DNA of 46,586 bases. Source: an uncultured Lachnospiraceae bacterium. GTDB taxonomy: Bacteria > Bacillota > Clostridia > Lachnospirales > Lachnospiraceae. The stretch covers positions 1 through 46,586 of the forward strand of contig CACYJP010000020.1 in NCBI GenBank assembly GCA_902774725.1. Reading direction: 5' to 3'. The position numbers were made by a program, and so were the translations under genes. Positions 7,792-16,400 of this stretch are shown one piece after another. The first letter of the stretch is position 1, and each line of letters begins with the position of its first letter. The notes beneath the pieces were generated by a model. That model worked only from the letters and a program-made list of their open reading frames with translations. It did no database searches and was not told the origin of the DNA.

Positions 7792-9570
7792 CTAATTTAA
7801 CATCCATTTATCGTGTTCTTCCTTAGAAATGAAAGGAGCCATATCTTCAAGTGATGGGGTTGAAAAACTGCCATCATCATTCATCCTCGAAGAAACCTTT
7901 GGCGTAACAGGATCATCGAGTCTTTCTTCTATTTCAAGTAGAACTCTTCCCTTTCTCGAGAAGAAATCCTGTAGTACTTCGTCAAGTTCACTATTTTTAT
8001 GGCAGATCATGTAATCCATATCAAATGTTTTAGCCACGTCAATAAACTGCGGGAAGCTCACTCCGGTCTCCTTTGTGCAGCCAATTATAGTCCCTTTAAA
8101 GAAGTTTTTGCAGGTCTGTCTTATGGCATTATAACCGTCATTAGAAAAAACTATGACCTTAACAGGCAGGTCATACTGCTTAATTGTCTGAAGCTCTTGA
8201 AGATTCATCATTATACTTCCATCACCTGTTACGCATACCACCTGTTTGCCTGATGATATTGCCGCACCAATAGCTTCCGGAAGATCCGCTCCCATCGAGC
8301 CACAATTATTATTTGCAACAATCCTCTGGTTTTCTTTCTTAATACCTATCTGGAGCTTAGCACTACAAGCAGTATTGTTACCTAGTATAGATATATTGTC
8401 TTCCGGTTCATATTTTTCATATATCTTCCAGAAATAATAAGAGCAGACTCTTTCTTCCATATCAAGATTTTCTATAGCCTCATAAGGAGTGAATCTCTCT
8501 TTAAGTCCGTTACAATAATCAATCCAACTCTGATCAACATTTATCTTTTCTGTAAGTGATTCAGCCTTCTCAAAGAATTCCTTAAGATCTCCATGAAGAT
8601 GCTTATTTACTCTTACTCCCGGCTTTTTCATCTCGTTCTCATCTATATCTACGGAAATCATGTATGCCTTTGGAGCAAATGCTTTCTGCTCCCATCCTGT
8701 CATTTTGAAGCCCAGATTACATCCAAGAGATAAAATAACATCTGCATTTTGAACTATGAAATTACCTGTTCGTGGACCGATAGAACCTGACATACCATAA
8801 TATAACGGATATTCATCATACATCGCGTCAGCAGCTATACAAGCATCAATTACAGGTACCCCTATTCTTTTTATAAAACTTCTGAACGCATCAAGATTTC
8901 CACTGTTTACTATTCCGTTTCCGGCAAGCACCACCGGCCTTTTCGCACCCTTTAATTTGTCCAAAGCTTCCTGTATATCCCTCGTATCAATCTGAGGAAG
9001 AGTTATCTCTATATCATCCTTATATAGTTCATCCTCTTCAACAATTGCACTTTGAACATCCATAGGGATATCCAACCAAACCGGTCCTCTTCTACCTGTT
9101 GTGGCGGTCTTTATTGCATAGATAAGCTCTTTTCTAATTGAAAGTGGATCTGTGACCATCTTCACATACTTTGTCATATTTTGAACAGAATGGACTATGT
9201 CAAACTCCTGTATACCTCTATAACGAAGATCAAGACCACTCTGAGGAATAGATATAGCGTATCTAACCTGCCCTGAAAGAACTATCATAGGAAGGCTATC
9301 CTGCCAACACCCCATAACACCTGTGATTGCGTTTGTCGCTCCCGGGCCACTGGTTACACACACAGCAGCCATCCTTCCACTTATTCTTGCGTATGCCTCT
9401 GCCGCCATCGCAGATGCCTGCTCATGATGGTTAAATATCTTCTTAATGTCATTATTCAGTGCAAGTGCGTTATCAAGATGCATTGCACCTCCACCGACTA
9501 CTCCAAAGCATGTATCTATACCATACTCCACAAGTGTCTCCATTATTATATCAGCAACTCTTTTCTGCAT
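7792..9570 (-). CDS. acetolactate-synthase-like ThDP-dependent enzyme
   Basis: 592 residues with the three domains of the acetolactate synthase/IolD family. The N-terminal Pyr domain has the catalytic glutamate in 'NHHEQASAMAAEAYAR' and the 'VTSGPGATNAITG' loop. The central domain begins near residue 190 ('AKRPVVLAGNGI'). The C-terminal PP domain has 'VTGDGSIMMNLQEL...FSNDGY', the GDG-to-ND cofactor motif. Branched-chain amino acid genes are absent here, so housekeeping acetolactate synthase is unlikely. Related enzymes such as YerE attach a two-carbon unit from pyruvate to a keto-sugar in branched-sugar pathways, and one could act here on an SDR or Gfo/Idh product. That is inference. The start overlaps the SDR gene by 20 bases and has an AAGGGAAG ribosome site. 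Confidence 0.82.
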   Translation of the reverse strand: MQKRVADIIMETLVEYGIDTCFGVVGGGAMHLDNALALNNDIKKIFNHHEQASAMAAEAYARISGRMAAVCVTSGPGATNAITGVMGCWQDSLPMIVLSGQVRYAISIPQSGLDLRYRGIQEFDIVHSVQNMTKYVKMVTDPLSIRKELIYAIKTATTGRRGPVWLDIPMDVQSAIVEEDELYKDDIEITLPQIDTRDIQEALDKLKGAKRPVVLAGNGIVNSGNLDAFRSFIKRIGVPVIDACIAADAMYDEYPLYYGMSGSIGPRTGNFIVQNADVILSLGCNLGFKMTGWEQKAFAPKAYMISVDIDENEMKKPGVRVNKHLHGDLKEFFEKAESLTEKINVDQSWIDYCNGLKERFTPYEAIENLDMEERVCSYYFWKIYEKYEPEDNISILGNNTACSAKLQIGIKKENQRIVANNNCGSMGADLPEAIGAAISSGKQVVCVTGDGSIMMNLQELQTIKQYDLPVKVIVFSNDGYNAIRQTCKNFFKGTIIGCTKETGVSFPQFIDVAKTFDMDYMICHKNSELDEVLQDFFSRKGRVLLEIEERLDDPVTPKVSSRMNDDGSFSTPSLEDMAPFISKEEHDKWMLN

Positions 9571-10450
9571 TGTAAGCTTCCCTTTCGAATGCTATTTGAA
9601 TATCGATTCCTTTTTTTATATCTGTAAAGCTATAATTACCTATTTCATTTATGAGTCTTGAATTATCAGCTGTGTATTTGTTATTAAACCCACTCTTTAA
9701 AAGAATAATCTCAGGCTCCCCTTTAGCGTATAGCTTCTCATTGATAAGACCTTTTTCCATCATCCTCTGCTTAACCATTTCAGCTATCTCAGAGAGTAGA
9801 TATGTCTTACCTGTAGAAATGTTATATGCATTATACTTTGGTTTATTGTAAATAAAGTATTTTAGAATTCCAACCAGATCCATCACCTGCATATAATCAA
9901 ATAGGCAATCCTGTCTGATGGTAATATCATTTCCATCTAGAATACTTCTGATTACATGAGTAATAAACTTTGATTCATGATCTGTCGGGCCAAAGACTGC
10001 AAACAGTCTAAGATTACACTGTTTTTCAGACTTCTCAATCATTTGATGGATTGTATACTTTATAAGTCCATAGGTATCATAAGGAATACTACGTCCATAT
10101 TCATCCTCAGATATCATATCAATATCCTTGGACTTATCATACTCTGCTCCGGATCCAAGAGTATACATCATCTCATAATGATCTTCAGCCTTGTAGAGAT
10201 TTAAGAACACTCTGATACTATCCTCGAAAAACCTTTCAGACTTATCAAGACTGTTTTTAACCGGATTTGGATTAGCTGAATGTATCACTACGTCTATTTT
10301 ATTATCTACTATGTAATCAAGAACCGCTCTTTCATCAAGCAGATTTAGCTCTCCCCTTGATGGAGCATAAAGATCACATGTTTTTTTGAGCTCATTTATA
10401 ATATTTCTTCCAATAAAACCGGAGCCACCGGTCAGTAATACACGTTTCAT
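9551..10450 (-). CDS. NAD(P)-dependent SDR, nucleotide-sugar epimerase/reductase type
   Basis: 299 residues. An extended SDR with 'LLTGGSGFIGRNI', 'VVIHSAN', 'LGSGAEYD' (catalytic Ser/Thr region) and 'YDTYGLIK' (YxxxK). It is shorter than typical epimerases and resembles the RmlD/GDP-fucose synthase-like reductases of polysaccharide loci. It sits between neuC (ATGA overlap) and the ThDP enzyme (20-base overlap), so these three are almost certainly co-translated. A plausible role is to reduce or epimerise the keto-sugar made or consumed by the ThDP enzyme. The exact substrate is not readable. Confidence 0.8.
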   Translation of the reverse strand: MKRVLLTGGSGFIGRNIINELKKTCDLYAPSRGELNLLDERAVLDYIVDNKIDVVIHSANPNPVKNSLDKSERFFEDSIRVFLNLYKAEDHYEMMYTLGSGAEYDKSKDIDMISEDEYGRSIPYDTYGLIKYTIHQMIEKSEKQCNLRLFAVFGPTDHESKFITHVIRSILDGNDITIRQDCLFDYMQVMDLVGILKYFIYNKPKYNAYNISTGKTYLLSEIAEMVKQRMMEKGLINEKLYAKGEPEIILLKSGFNNKYTADNSRLINEIGNYSFTDIKKGIDIQIAFEREAYNAEKSC

Positions 10451-11604
10451 AATATATCGTAAAACCTCTTGTCATAGAGTATACTGCTATCTTCTAAAAT
10501 TTCTGTAAGAATGTCACATATTTTGACGGACGTACTTCCATCACCATACGGACTTGTATAATCAAGTTTACCTGAATTTCTTAGCTCGATAACCCTTCTT
10601 ACTGTATCAATAATTTTCATTTTTTCAGGTGGTGTATCAATAACACTTCCGGCATGCATCCTTCCCTTTTGCCTGTCTCCGATATTTACAGTCGGAATCT
10701 TCAGAGAAGGTGCTTCTATTATTCCGCTAGAAGAATTACCGAAAACCAAACTTGCATTCTTCATAGCTGACAGATATCTAAGGGAACCCAAAGAATCATA
10801 AAGATAAACGTGAGAAAAGCTTTCCGAAAAGTCTTCAAGTCTTTTATTTATCTCTTCTCCTCCACTATCAGCATTTGCTTTTGTTATTATAAAATCATAA
10901 TCTGATAAATCCTTTACTGCACTAAGGACTTCCCCAAAATCATCAGCAAAGTCATCATTCTTAACTGTTACAGGATGATACGTCATAAGAATATAAGGCT
11001 TATCGAACTTCATTCCAAGTTCTTTGGAAAGTTCCTTTTTTGAAAGCAGCTTTTGGTTAAGTATCGACTCAACGCCGAGTGCGCCTACACAAAAAACTCT
11101 ATCAGGATTCTCACCCAATTGTATTATCCTTTTTCTATGTTCCTCTGTCGAAGTAAAATGTAGGTTTGAAAGTTTGGTAATTGCGTGTCGAATACTGTCA
11201 TCTATAGCGCCTTCTGTAATTTCACCACCATGCAAGTGAGCTACAGGAATACGGTATATAAGTGCAGCCTCAGCAATAGCCAATGTTTCATATCTATCTC
11301 CAAGTAATATGATCAGATCATATCTGTTTTCTTCAAGTATATCAGAAAACATTGAAAGTGCTCTGCCTGCAGATTCAGTAACACATCTTGGAGTTGTTCC
11401 CTTTTTTAAATAATCAAAAGATACTGTTTTTGCAAAATCATCTGCTTTAATCTCGTCAACAGTATATCCATATTCATCACAAAAATGTGTTCCACCTACC
11501 GCAATAGTTATATCAAAATCATATCGCTGCATCCTTTTCAAAAGAGGTCTGAATATCCCATAATCTGCTCTTGTAGTTGTAACAACACATATTTTATAAC
11601 TCAA
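10447..11604 (-). CDS. neuC: NeuC/LegG-type hydrolysing NDP-HexNAc 2-epimerase
   Basis: About 385 residues. It begins SYKICVVTTTRADYG and contains 'HLHGGEITEGAIDDSIRHAITK' spread over the family's active-site region and 'GNSSSGIIEAPSLKIPTVNIGDRQKGR' in the nucleotide-binding half. These are hallmarks of NeuC/LegG, which release ManNAc or its 2,4-diacetamido analogue from the nucleotide sugar for NeuB. The frame stays open to a TTG at 11616, but that codon lies at the 5' edge of a GAGG ribosome site. I therefore prefer the TTG at 11604, six bases after it. It overlaps the SDR gene by ATGA. With LegB and the PtmE homologue in the operon the substrate may be a GDP-linked sugar (LegG), otherwise UDP-GlcNAc. 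Confidence 0.88.
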   Translation of the reverse strand: MSYKICVVTTTRADYGIFRPLLKRMQRYDFDITIAVGGTHFCDEYGYTVDEIKADDFAKTVSFDYLKKGTTPRCVTESAGRALSMFSDILEENRYDLIILLGDRYETLAIAEAALIYRIPVAHLHGGEITEGAIDDSIRHAITKLSNLHFTSTEEHRKRIIQLGENPDRVFCVGALGVESILNQKLLSKKELSKELGMKFDKPYILMTYHPVTVKNDDFADDFGEVLSAVKDLSDYDFIITKANADSGGEEINKRLEDFSESFSHVYLYDSLGSLRYLSAMKNASLVFGNSSSGIIEAPSLKIPTVNIGDRQKGRMHAGSVIDTPPEKMKIIDTVRRVIELRNSGKLDYTSPYGDGSTSVKICDILTEILEDSSILYDKRFYDIL

Positions 11605-11625
11605 AACGCACCTCAACTTTTAAAC

Positions 11626-12621
11626 TTATATCTCTAACAATTCGTCTTTTTCAAAATCCCTTATTGCCTTTGTTCCTATAATCTGATTTATCTTCATTGG
11701 TGAGATTCCGGTTCCCGGACGTTTTATACACAGCATTTCTCTGGTAATAATCGTCCCTTTGTCTATATGAGTTGCCACAATGATACTCTTTCGGGCAACC
11801 TTTTTATTATCTGATTCAACGTCTTGAACTATTTTTCTCCCATCACCGATTGCAACGTCAATATGTCTTATTGCTTTAACCAGTTCAGTCAGCTCGTCCG
11901 GCTCCATACTCGCTTTATGATCAGGTCCATCCATGTTTTTATCCAGGGTAAAATGTTTTTCTATCACACTTGCTCCTAATGCCACAGCCGCAACGGACAC
12001 CTCGCTTCCCAGCGTGTGATCAGAATACCCCACCTTTGTATGGAATCTTTCTCTTAGCTCACACATTGCCTTTAGATTTACAGATTCATAAGGAGCCGGA
12101 TACTGTGTTGTACAATGAAGAAGTGTTATATCATCTGCTCCTGCACCACGAAGTACTGTTAATGCAGCATTAACCTCCTCAAAATCAGACATTCCGGTTG
12201 AAAGTATGATTTTTTCTTTTTTTCCCCCAATATACTCAAGAAGAGGAAGATTGGTTATCTCTCCTGAAGGGATTTTCCATATATCCATCCCTAAACTGCT
12301 TAAAAACTCTGCACTTTCAATATCAAAAGGAGTCGAGAGAAAACCTATACCTTTTTCTTTACAATAATTAAAAAGTATCTCAAACTCATCATAGGTAAGC
12401 TCAAGCTTTTTGAGCATTTCGAACTGACTCTCATTATCCTTTGTATTATCATTCTGATACTTTGCCTTAGGAGCCTCAGCTGTAACAAGATTTTCAGACT
12501 TGAATGTCTGAAACTTTACAAAGTCAGCCCCGGCGCAACTCGCAACATCTATTAACTTTTTAGCTAACTCTACATAGCCATTATGATTTACTCCGGCTTC
12601 TGCAATAATACAAGTATGCAT
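11626..12621 (-). CDS. neuB: NeuB/LegI-type nonulosonic acid synthase
   Basis: 331 residues. A TIM-barrel synthase domain (residues 1 to about 270) with 'IIAEAGVNHNG', 'FVKFQTFK', 'STPFD', 'KIPSGEITNLPLL', 'LHCTTQYPAP', 'GYSDHT' and 'IEKHFTLDK'. It is followed by a C-terminal antifreeze-like SAF domain ending 'AIRDFEKDELLEI'. It condenses phosphoenolpyruvate with an N-acetylated six-carbon sugar to make a nine-carbon acid (sialic, legionaminic or related). It lies just upstream of neuC, whose product it would use. The sequence by eye does not settle which nonulosonate is made. AAGGTG ribosome site before the ATG. Confidence 0.93.
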   Translation of the reverse strand: MHTCIIAEAGVNHNGYVELAKKLIDVASCAGADFVKFQTFKSENLVTAEAPKAKYQNDNTKDNESQFEMLKKLELTYDEFEILFNYCKEKGIGFLSTPFDIESAEFLSSLGMDIWKIPSGEITNLPLLEYIGGKKEKIILSTGMSDFEEVNAALTVLRGAGADDITLLHCTTQYPAPYESVNLKAMCELRERFHTKVGYSDHTLGSEVSVAAVALGASVIEKHFTLDKNMDGPDHKASMEPDELTELVKAIRHIDVAIGDGRKIVQDVESDNKKVARKSIIVATHIDKGTIITREMLCIKRPGTGISPMKINQIIGTKAIRDFEKDELLEI

Positions 12622-12660
12622 ATAATCACCTTATCAGTAATTTTTTAGTTAATCTATTAT

Positions 12661-13284
12661 CTACTTTACTATCTGTCTTACTACTTCATTTTCCTTTACA
12701 TCACGAAGGACAACGCTCCCCGCTCCTATAACTGCGTTATTACCTATTCTTATGCCCTCAGTTATTTTACTCCCAGCTCCAATAAAGCAATCATTTCCAA
12801 CCTTAACATTTCCGCATAAAACAGATCCACATGCAATATGAGTGAAATCACCAATTTCGCATTCATGCTCTATTACTGAAGCTGTATTTATGATTGCATT
12901 TCTACCAATCTTTGTCTTGGCATTTACCACACAGTTCTTTCCAATAAACACACCATCCCCTATTTCTGAAAACTCAGATACAACTGCAGATGGATCAACA
13001 ACTTTTATTAGTATAAAACCATTTTCAGTTATCTTTAAATCAAGCTTTCTCCTAAGTGAAGTATCCTTTATACTACCAACAGTGATAAATGCATATTTAC
13101 ATCCTGACTCTCTAATACTTTCAAGAATACTATCATCACCCAGAACTTCACTTCTAAGGATTATATCTCCTTTATTTTTATCTGGATCTAAAATAACTAT
13201 ATTTTTGTATCTGCCTATCCTGTAAACAGAGTCTAAAACAGAAATGCAATGGCCTCCTCCACCAAGTAAAATAAGCTCATTCAT
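12661..13284 (-). CDS. NeuD/PglD-like sugar O- or N-acetyltransferase
   Basis: 207 residues. An N-terminal Rossmann-like domain binds sugar ('LILLGGGGHCISVLDSV', 'YAFITVGS'). A C-terminal left-handed beta-helix has the repeated turns 'IGDGVFIGKNCVV', 'IGRNAIINTASVIEHECEIGDFTHIACGS' (split over several rungs) and 'IGAGSVVLRDV'. The His in 'EHECEIG' matches the catalytic base of PglD. PglD, NeuD and LegH share this fold. LegH acetylates the 4-amino group of the LegC product, while NeuD O-acetylates sialic acid. It is the first gene of the leftward operon. Confidence 0.85.
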   Translation of the reverse strand: MNELILLGGGGHCISVLDSVYRIGRYKNIVILDPDKNKGDIILRSEVLGDDSILESIRESGCKYAFITVGSIKDTSLRRKLDLKITENGFILIKVVDPSAVVSEFSEIGDGVFIGKNCVVNAKTKIGRNAIINTASVIEHECEIGDFTHIACGSVLCGNVKVGNDCFIGAGSKITEGIRIGNNAVIGAGSVVLRDVKENEVVRQIVK

Positions 13285-13349
13285 ATAACACCTGTCTTTC
13301 CGATAATTCTTTATTATAAGCTGATTCAGATATTCAAAATCTATTTCTC

Positions 13350-13358
13350 ATTATATCA
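13350..13358 (-). promoter_or_regulatory. extended -10 promoter of the sugar operon
   Basis: The minus strand reads TGATATAAT, a perfect extended -10 box, about 65 bases before the first gene of the leftward sugar operon. No good -35 box is seen, as often with extended -10 promoters. It is the only gap in this operon large enough for a main promoter. Confidence 0.55.
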
Positions 13359-13364
13359 AAAATT

Positions 13365-13373
13365 TGTTATAAT
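13365..13373 (+). promoter_or_regulatory. extended -10 promoter of the double-YfhO gene
   Basis: The plus strand reads TGTTATAAT, a perfect extended -10 box about 50 bases before the GTG start at 13424. It lies six bases from the opposing -10 box at 13350-13358, so polymerase binding at the two promoters should interfere. Confidence 0.55.
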
Positions 13374-13423
13374 AAAAACTGATTTTTATTATTATAAAAG
13401 TATATATAGCTTGGAGGAACACA

Positions 13424-16400
13424 GTGAAATTTATAAAAAATAAAAACCACGTAAAGGTTTATATACTGGCATTTACAATTCCTTTTATTGTTGCATTAAT
13501 TGGTCTTATAGTAGGTCATTTTGCTCCATTTGGGCATAAACTCACACTAATAGCAAATGGATCTGATGACTATGTTTCTTACTACTACAATTTTTATGAT
13601 TCTGTTAAAAGTGGTAAGGGACTTATTTTTAATAATTCTACCGGTCTTGGGTTTGATATGACCGGTCTATTTACTTCGAAGATTTCAGATCCGTTAAACC
13701 TTTTAATTCTTCTTTTTTCAAAGCAGGCAATACCTACTGTATTAAACCTTCTCTACTTAGTAAAGGTTTCCTTTGCCGGGCTGGCTATGAGTATTTTTCT
13801 TTTAAACAGACCATGTAAGCTTGATAATGATGTAAATACTTCAGGAAAAGAAGAAAAAAGTAAAGACGAAAAGAAAAAGGATATAGTTCTTGGTTTTAAA
13901 GATGAACCCAAATCACTTTTAGGCAGGTTTTTATGGGGAACCAACTGGTTTGCCGTTGGAGTCTCAGTTGCATATGCATTATCTATAACTATGCTTACAA
14001 TTGGAATGAATATATCATTTACCTCTGCAATTGCGATTTTACCACTCGTAATTCTCGGTATAGACAGAATTATGATTGGCAAAAAGCCAACTATGTTTAT
14101 CGCGTGCTTCACATTGTCCATATTTTTTAACCTTCACATCTCTATGATGACAGGTCTTTTTGTTCTACTTTATTTCTTAACACGCGATTTCGAAAGTTCA
14201 ATGGACTTTGTTGTTAAGCTTAGGACATTTGTATTGTCCGGTTTCATCAGCGTACTCGGTGGAGGAATAATTATTCTTAATACGATTGGAAGTGGTTTTT
14301 TTACTGAAGATATATCACTTACATTTCCGATTTTTGATTACATCAACCCTCTCAATCTTGTTAACCAATTGATGACCAAAAACACACTTACCGTTTATTC
14401 TCTTTATTATAATTATCTGGATATATTCTTTGGCATTGGTTTTCTTTTCTTTATTGTACTGTTCCTATTCCTTCCAAATAAGAAAACCAATTCAAAAATT
14501 AAAAATATATTATTATTCTTATTTATATTTTTAGGAAGCTCAACAAGTACCTTCAGACATCTTTTCAATGGTCTTTACATCTCTGCAGGTACGTCTGTTC
14601 ATTATGGATACATAATTGTATTTCTGGGATTACTTATCTCATACGAGGTTATGTCAAACGTTAGTCTTTTAAAGCCAAAACGAGTATGTATTGCCGGCTT
14701 TATTACCTGTGCAATTATTATTTCAGCTATGCTGTTCTCAACCTCATATGACAACTTTTCTTCTTATATTATCTCACTTGAATTCATATTCGGTTATTTT
14801 ATACTTACACTTGTTTATTCAAGTAAGAGCTTCACCAAGAGCTTATATAAGTTACTTATATTTGCACTACTTCTATTTGAGATAATACCTAACTACACAA
14901 GCAACGTTAAAACCCTTGGAACCTATTATGTTTCTCAGGATCTGTTCAGAAACAAAAACTATCAAGCATTTGAAGCATCTAGAATTATCCATAGAGATAA
15001 TCCGGATGCTAGAATACTGTTCTACAATATAGGAACAACGCAGGATAATCCTTTTACTTTTTCTGTTTCCGGCTACGACTATATAATAAGTTCAAAAATG
15101 ATGGCCGATTCATCTCTGGAAGAATTCGGTTTTTATTCTCCAAATCAAACCAATAACGGAGTATTTATATACAAAAACAAGTACAGCTTGGCTAATGCTT
15201 TGTATAACACTTCAGTAAAAGACTTCATATATGACGAAAGAACACCATTTGCATCAGCGAATATTCTTACTGAAACATATTTAAACGAGGGAAATGTATT
15301 TGATATCGGAGAATCAGAGGTTGGATACATGGAATCTGTAGACGGCTCTACCCTTTCTTTTCAAATTACACCATACATCCTCGGAGACTTATACTTCAAA
15401 GCTTTTACTGTAACACCACTAGGTGTAGTAGAATCCTATGATCCCATTGGAACTGCTCAAAGGAGTCAGAAAATTGTATATCCTAATCAATACACAGACT
15501 ATGAACTCGGAGCATTTAACGAAGATATACTTGCAAAAGTGTATGAAAATCATGTCATTACTCAGACTAACTTTTATAATAACCCAACACCGATACAGGC
15601 CGATACAGACGGATATCTGACTTTAGGAATCGCAAAAATTCCGACATTAAATTATTATGTGAATGATAAAAAAGTTGAGCCTCTGACGTTAACTAATAAT
15701 ATAGCTATGGTTCCTGTAATGGCAGGTTTAAATAATGTCGAGGTAAAGTACAACCCAACATACCTGATTGCCGGATTATTATTAACTTGCTGTGGATTAA
15801 TACTATTGATATTATTTGCAAAAAGGAAACAAACTTCCAAAGAAGGAAAGCTTATAAAAAAAATCGCCAACCATATCGAGGAAAACTATGTATACTATAT
15901 AGTTTTTGCAACAATTACATTTTTATTTATTTTATGTATGATGGTAACCAGCAGTTATCCATTTGGGCCAAATCCTGCCATTACAGGAGATGGTCTCAGC
16001 CAGTCATACACATTTAATATCAACCAATACACCAACGCAAAAGATGGAAAACTATTCCCATTCGTCATATACGATATTGGTGGTTTTTCAGATGTATACC
16101 ATACATTCTTGTATAATCTGATTAATCCATGGATATTCCTTAAGCTGAAGTTCTTACCGGAATGCTTATATATGATTGATTTTACTATGAAGTATTTCTT
16201 AAGCTTACTTCTCCCCGCTTTTTCAATCATATTCTATCTGACACACAAGGAAAAGAACCGTCTGGCGAAATCCGACAAGCGTCTCATACCGCTTGCTTTG
16301 ATGTATGCTATCGGATCTTATGCTGCGGTCTTCTTCCCTTATGAAGGACTTAAATACACATCTTTCTTACCACTGATCATTCTTGGTATGGAAAGACTTA

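Noticed and set aside
7792..9570. Housekeeping acetolactate synthase (ilvB)
   Set aside because: No ilvN, ilvC or leu genes nearby, and it overlaps a sugar SDR gene.
11605..11616. TTG at 11616 as the neuC start
   Set aside because: The GAGG ribosome site lies inside this extension. The TTG at 11604 is correctly spaced from it.
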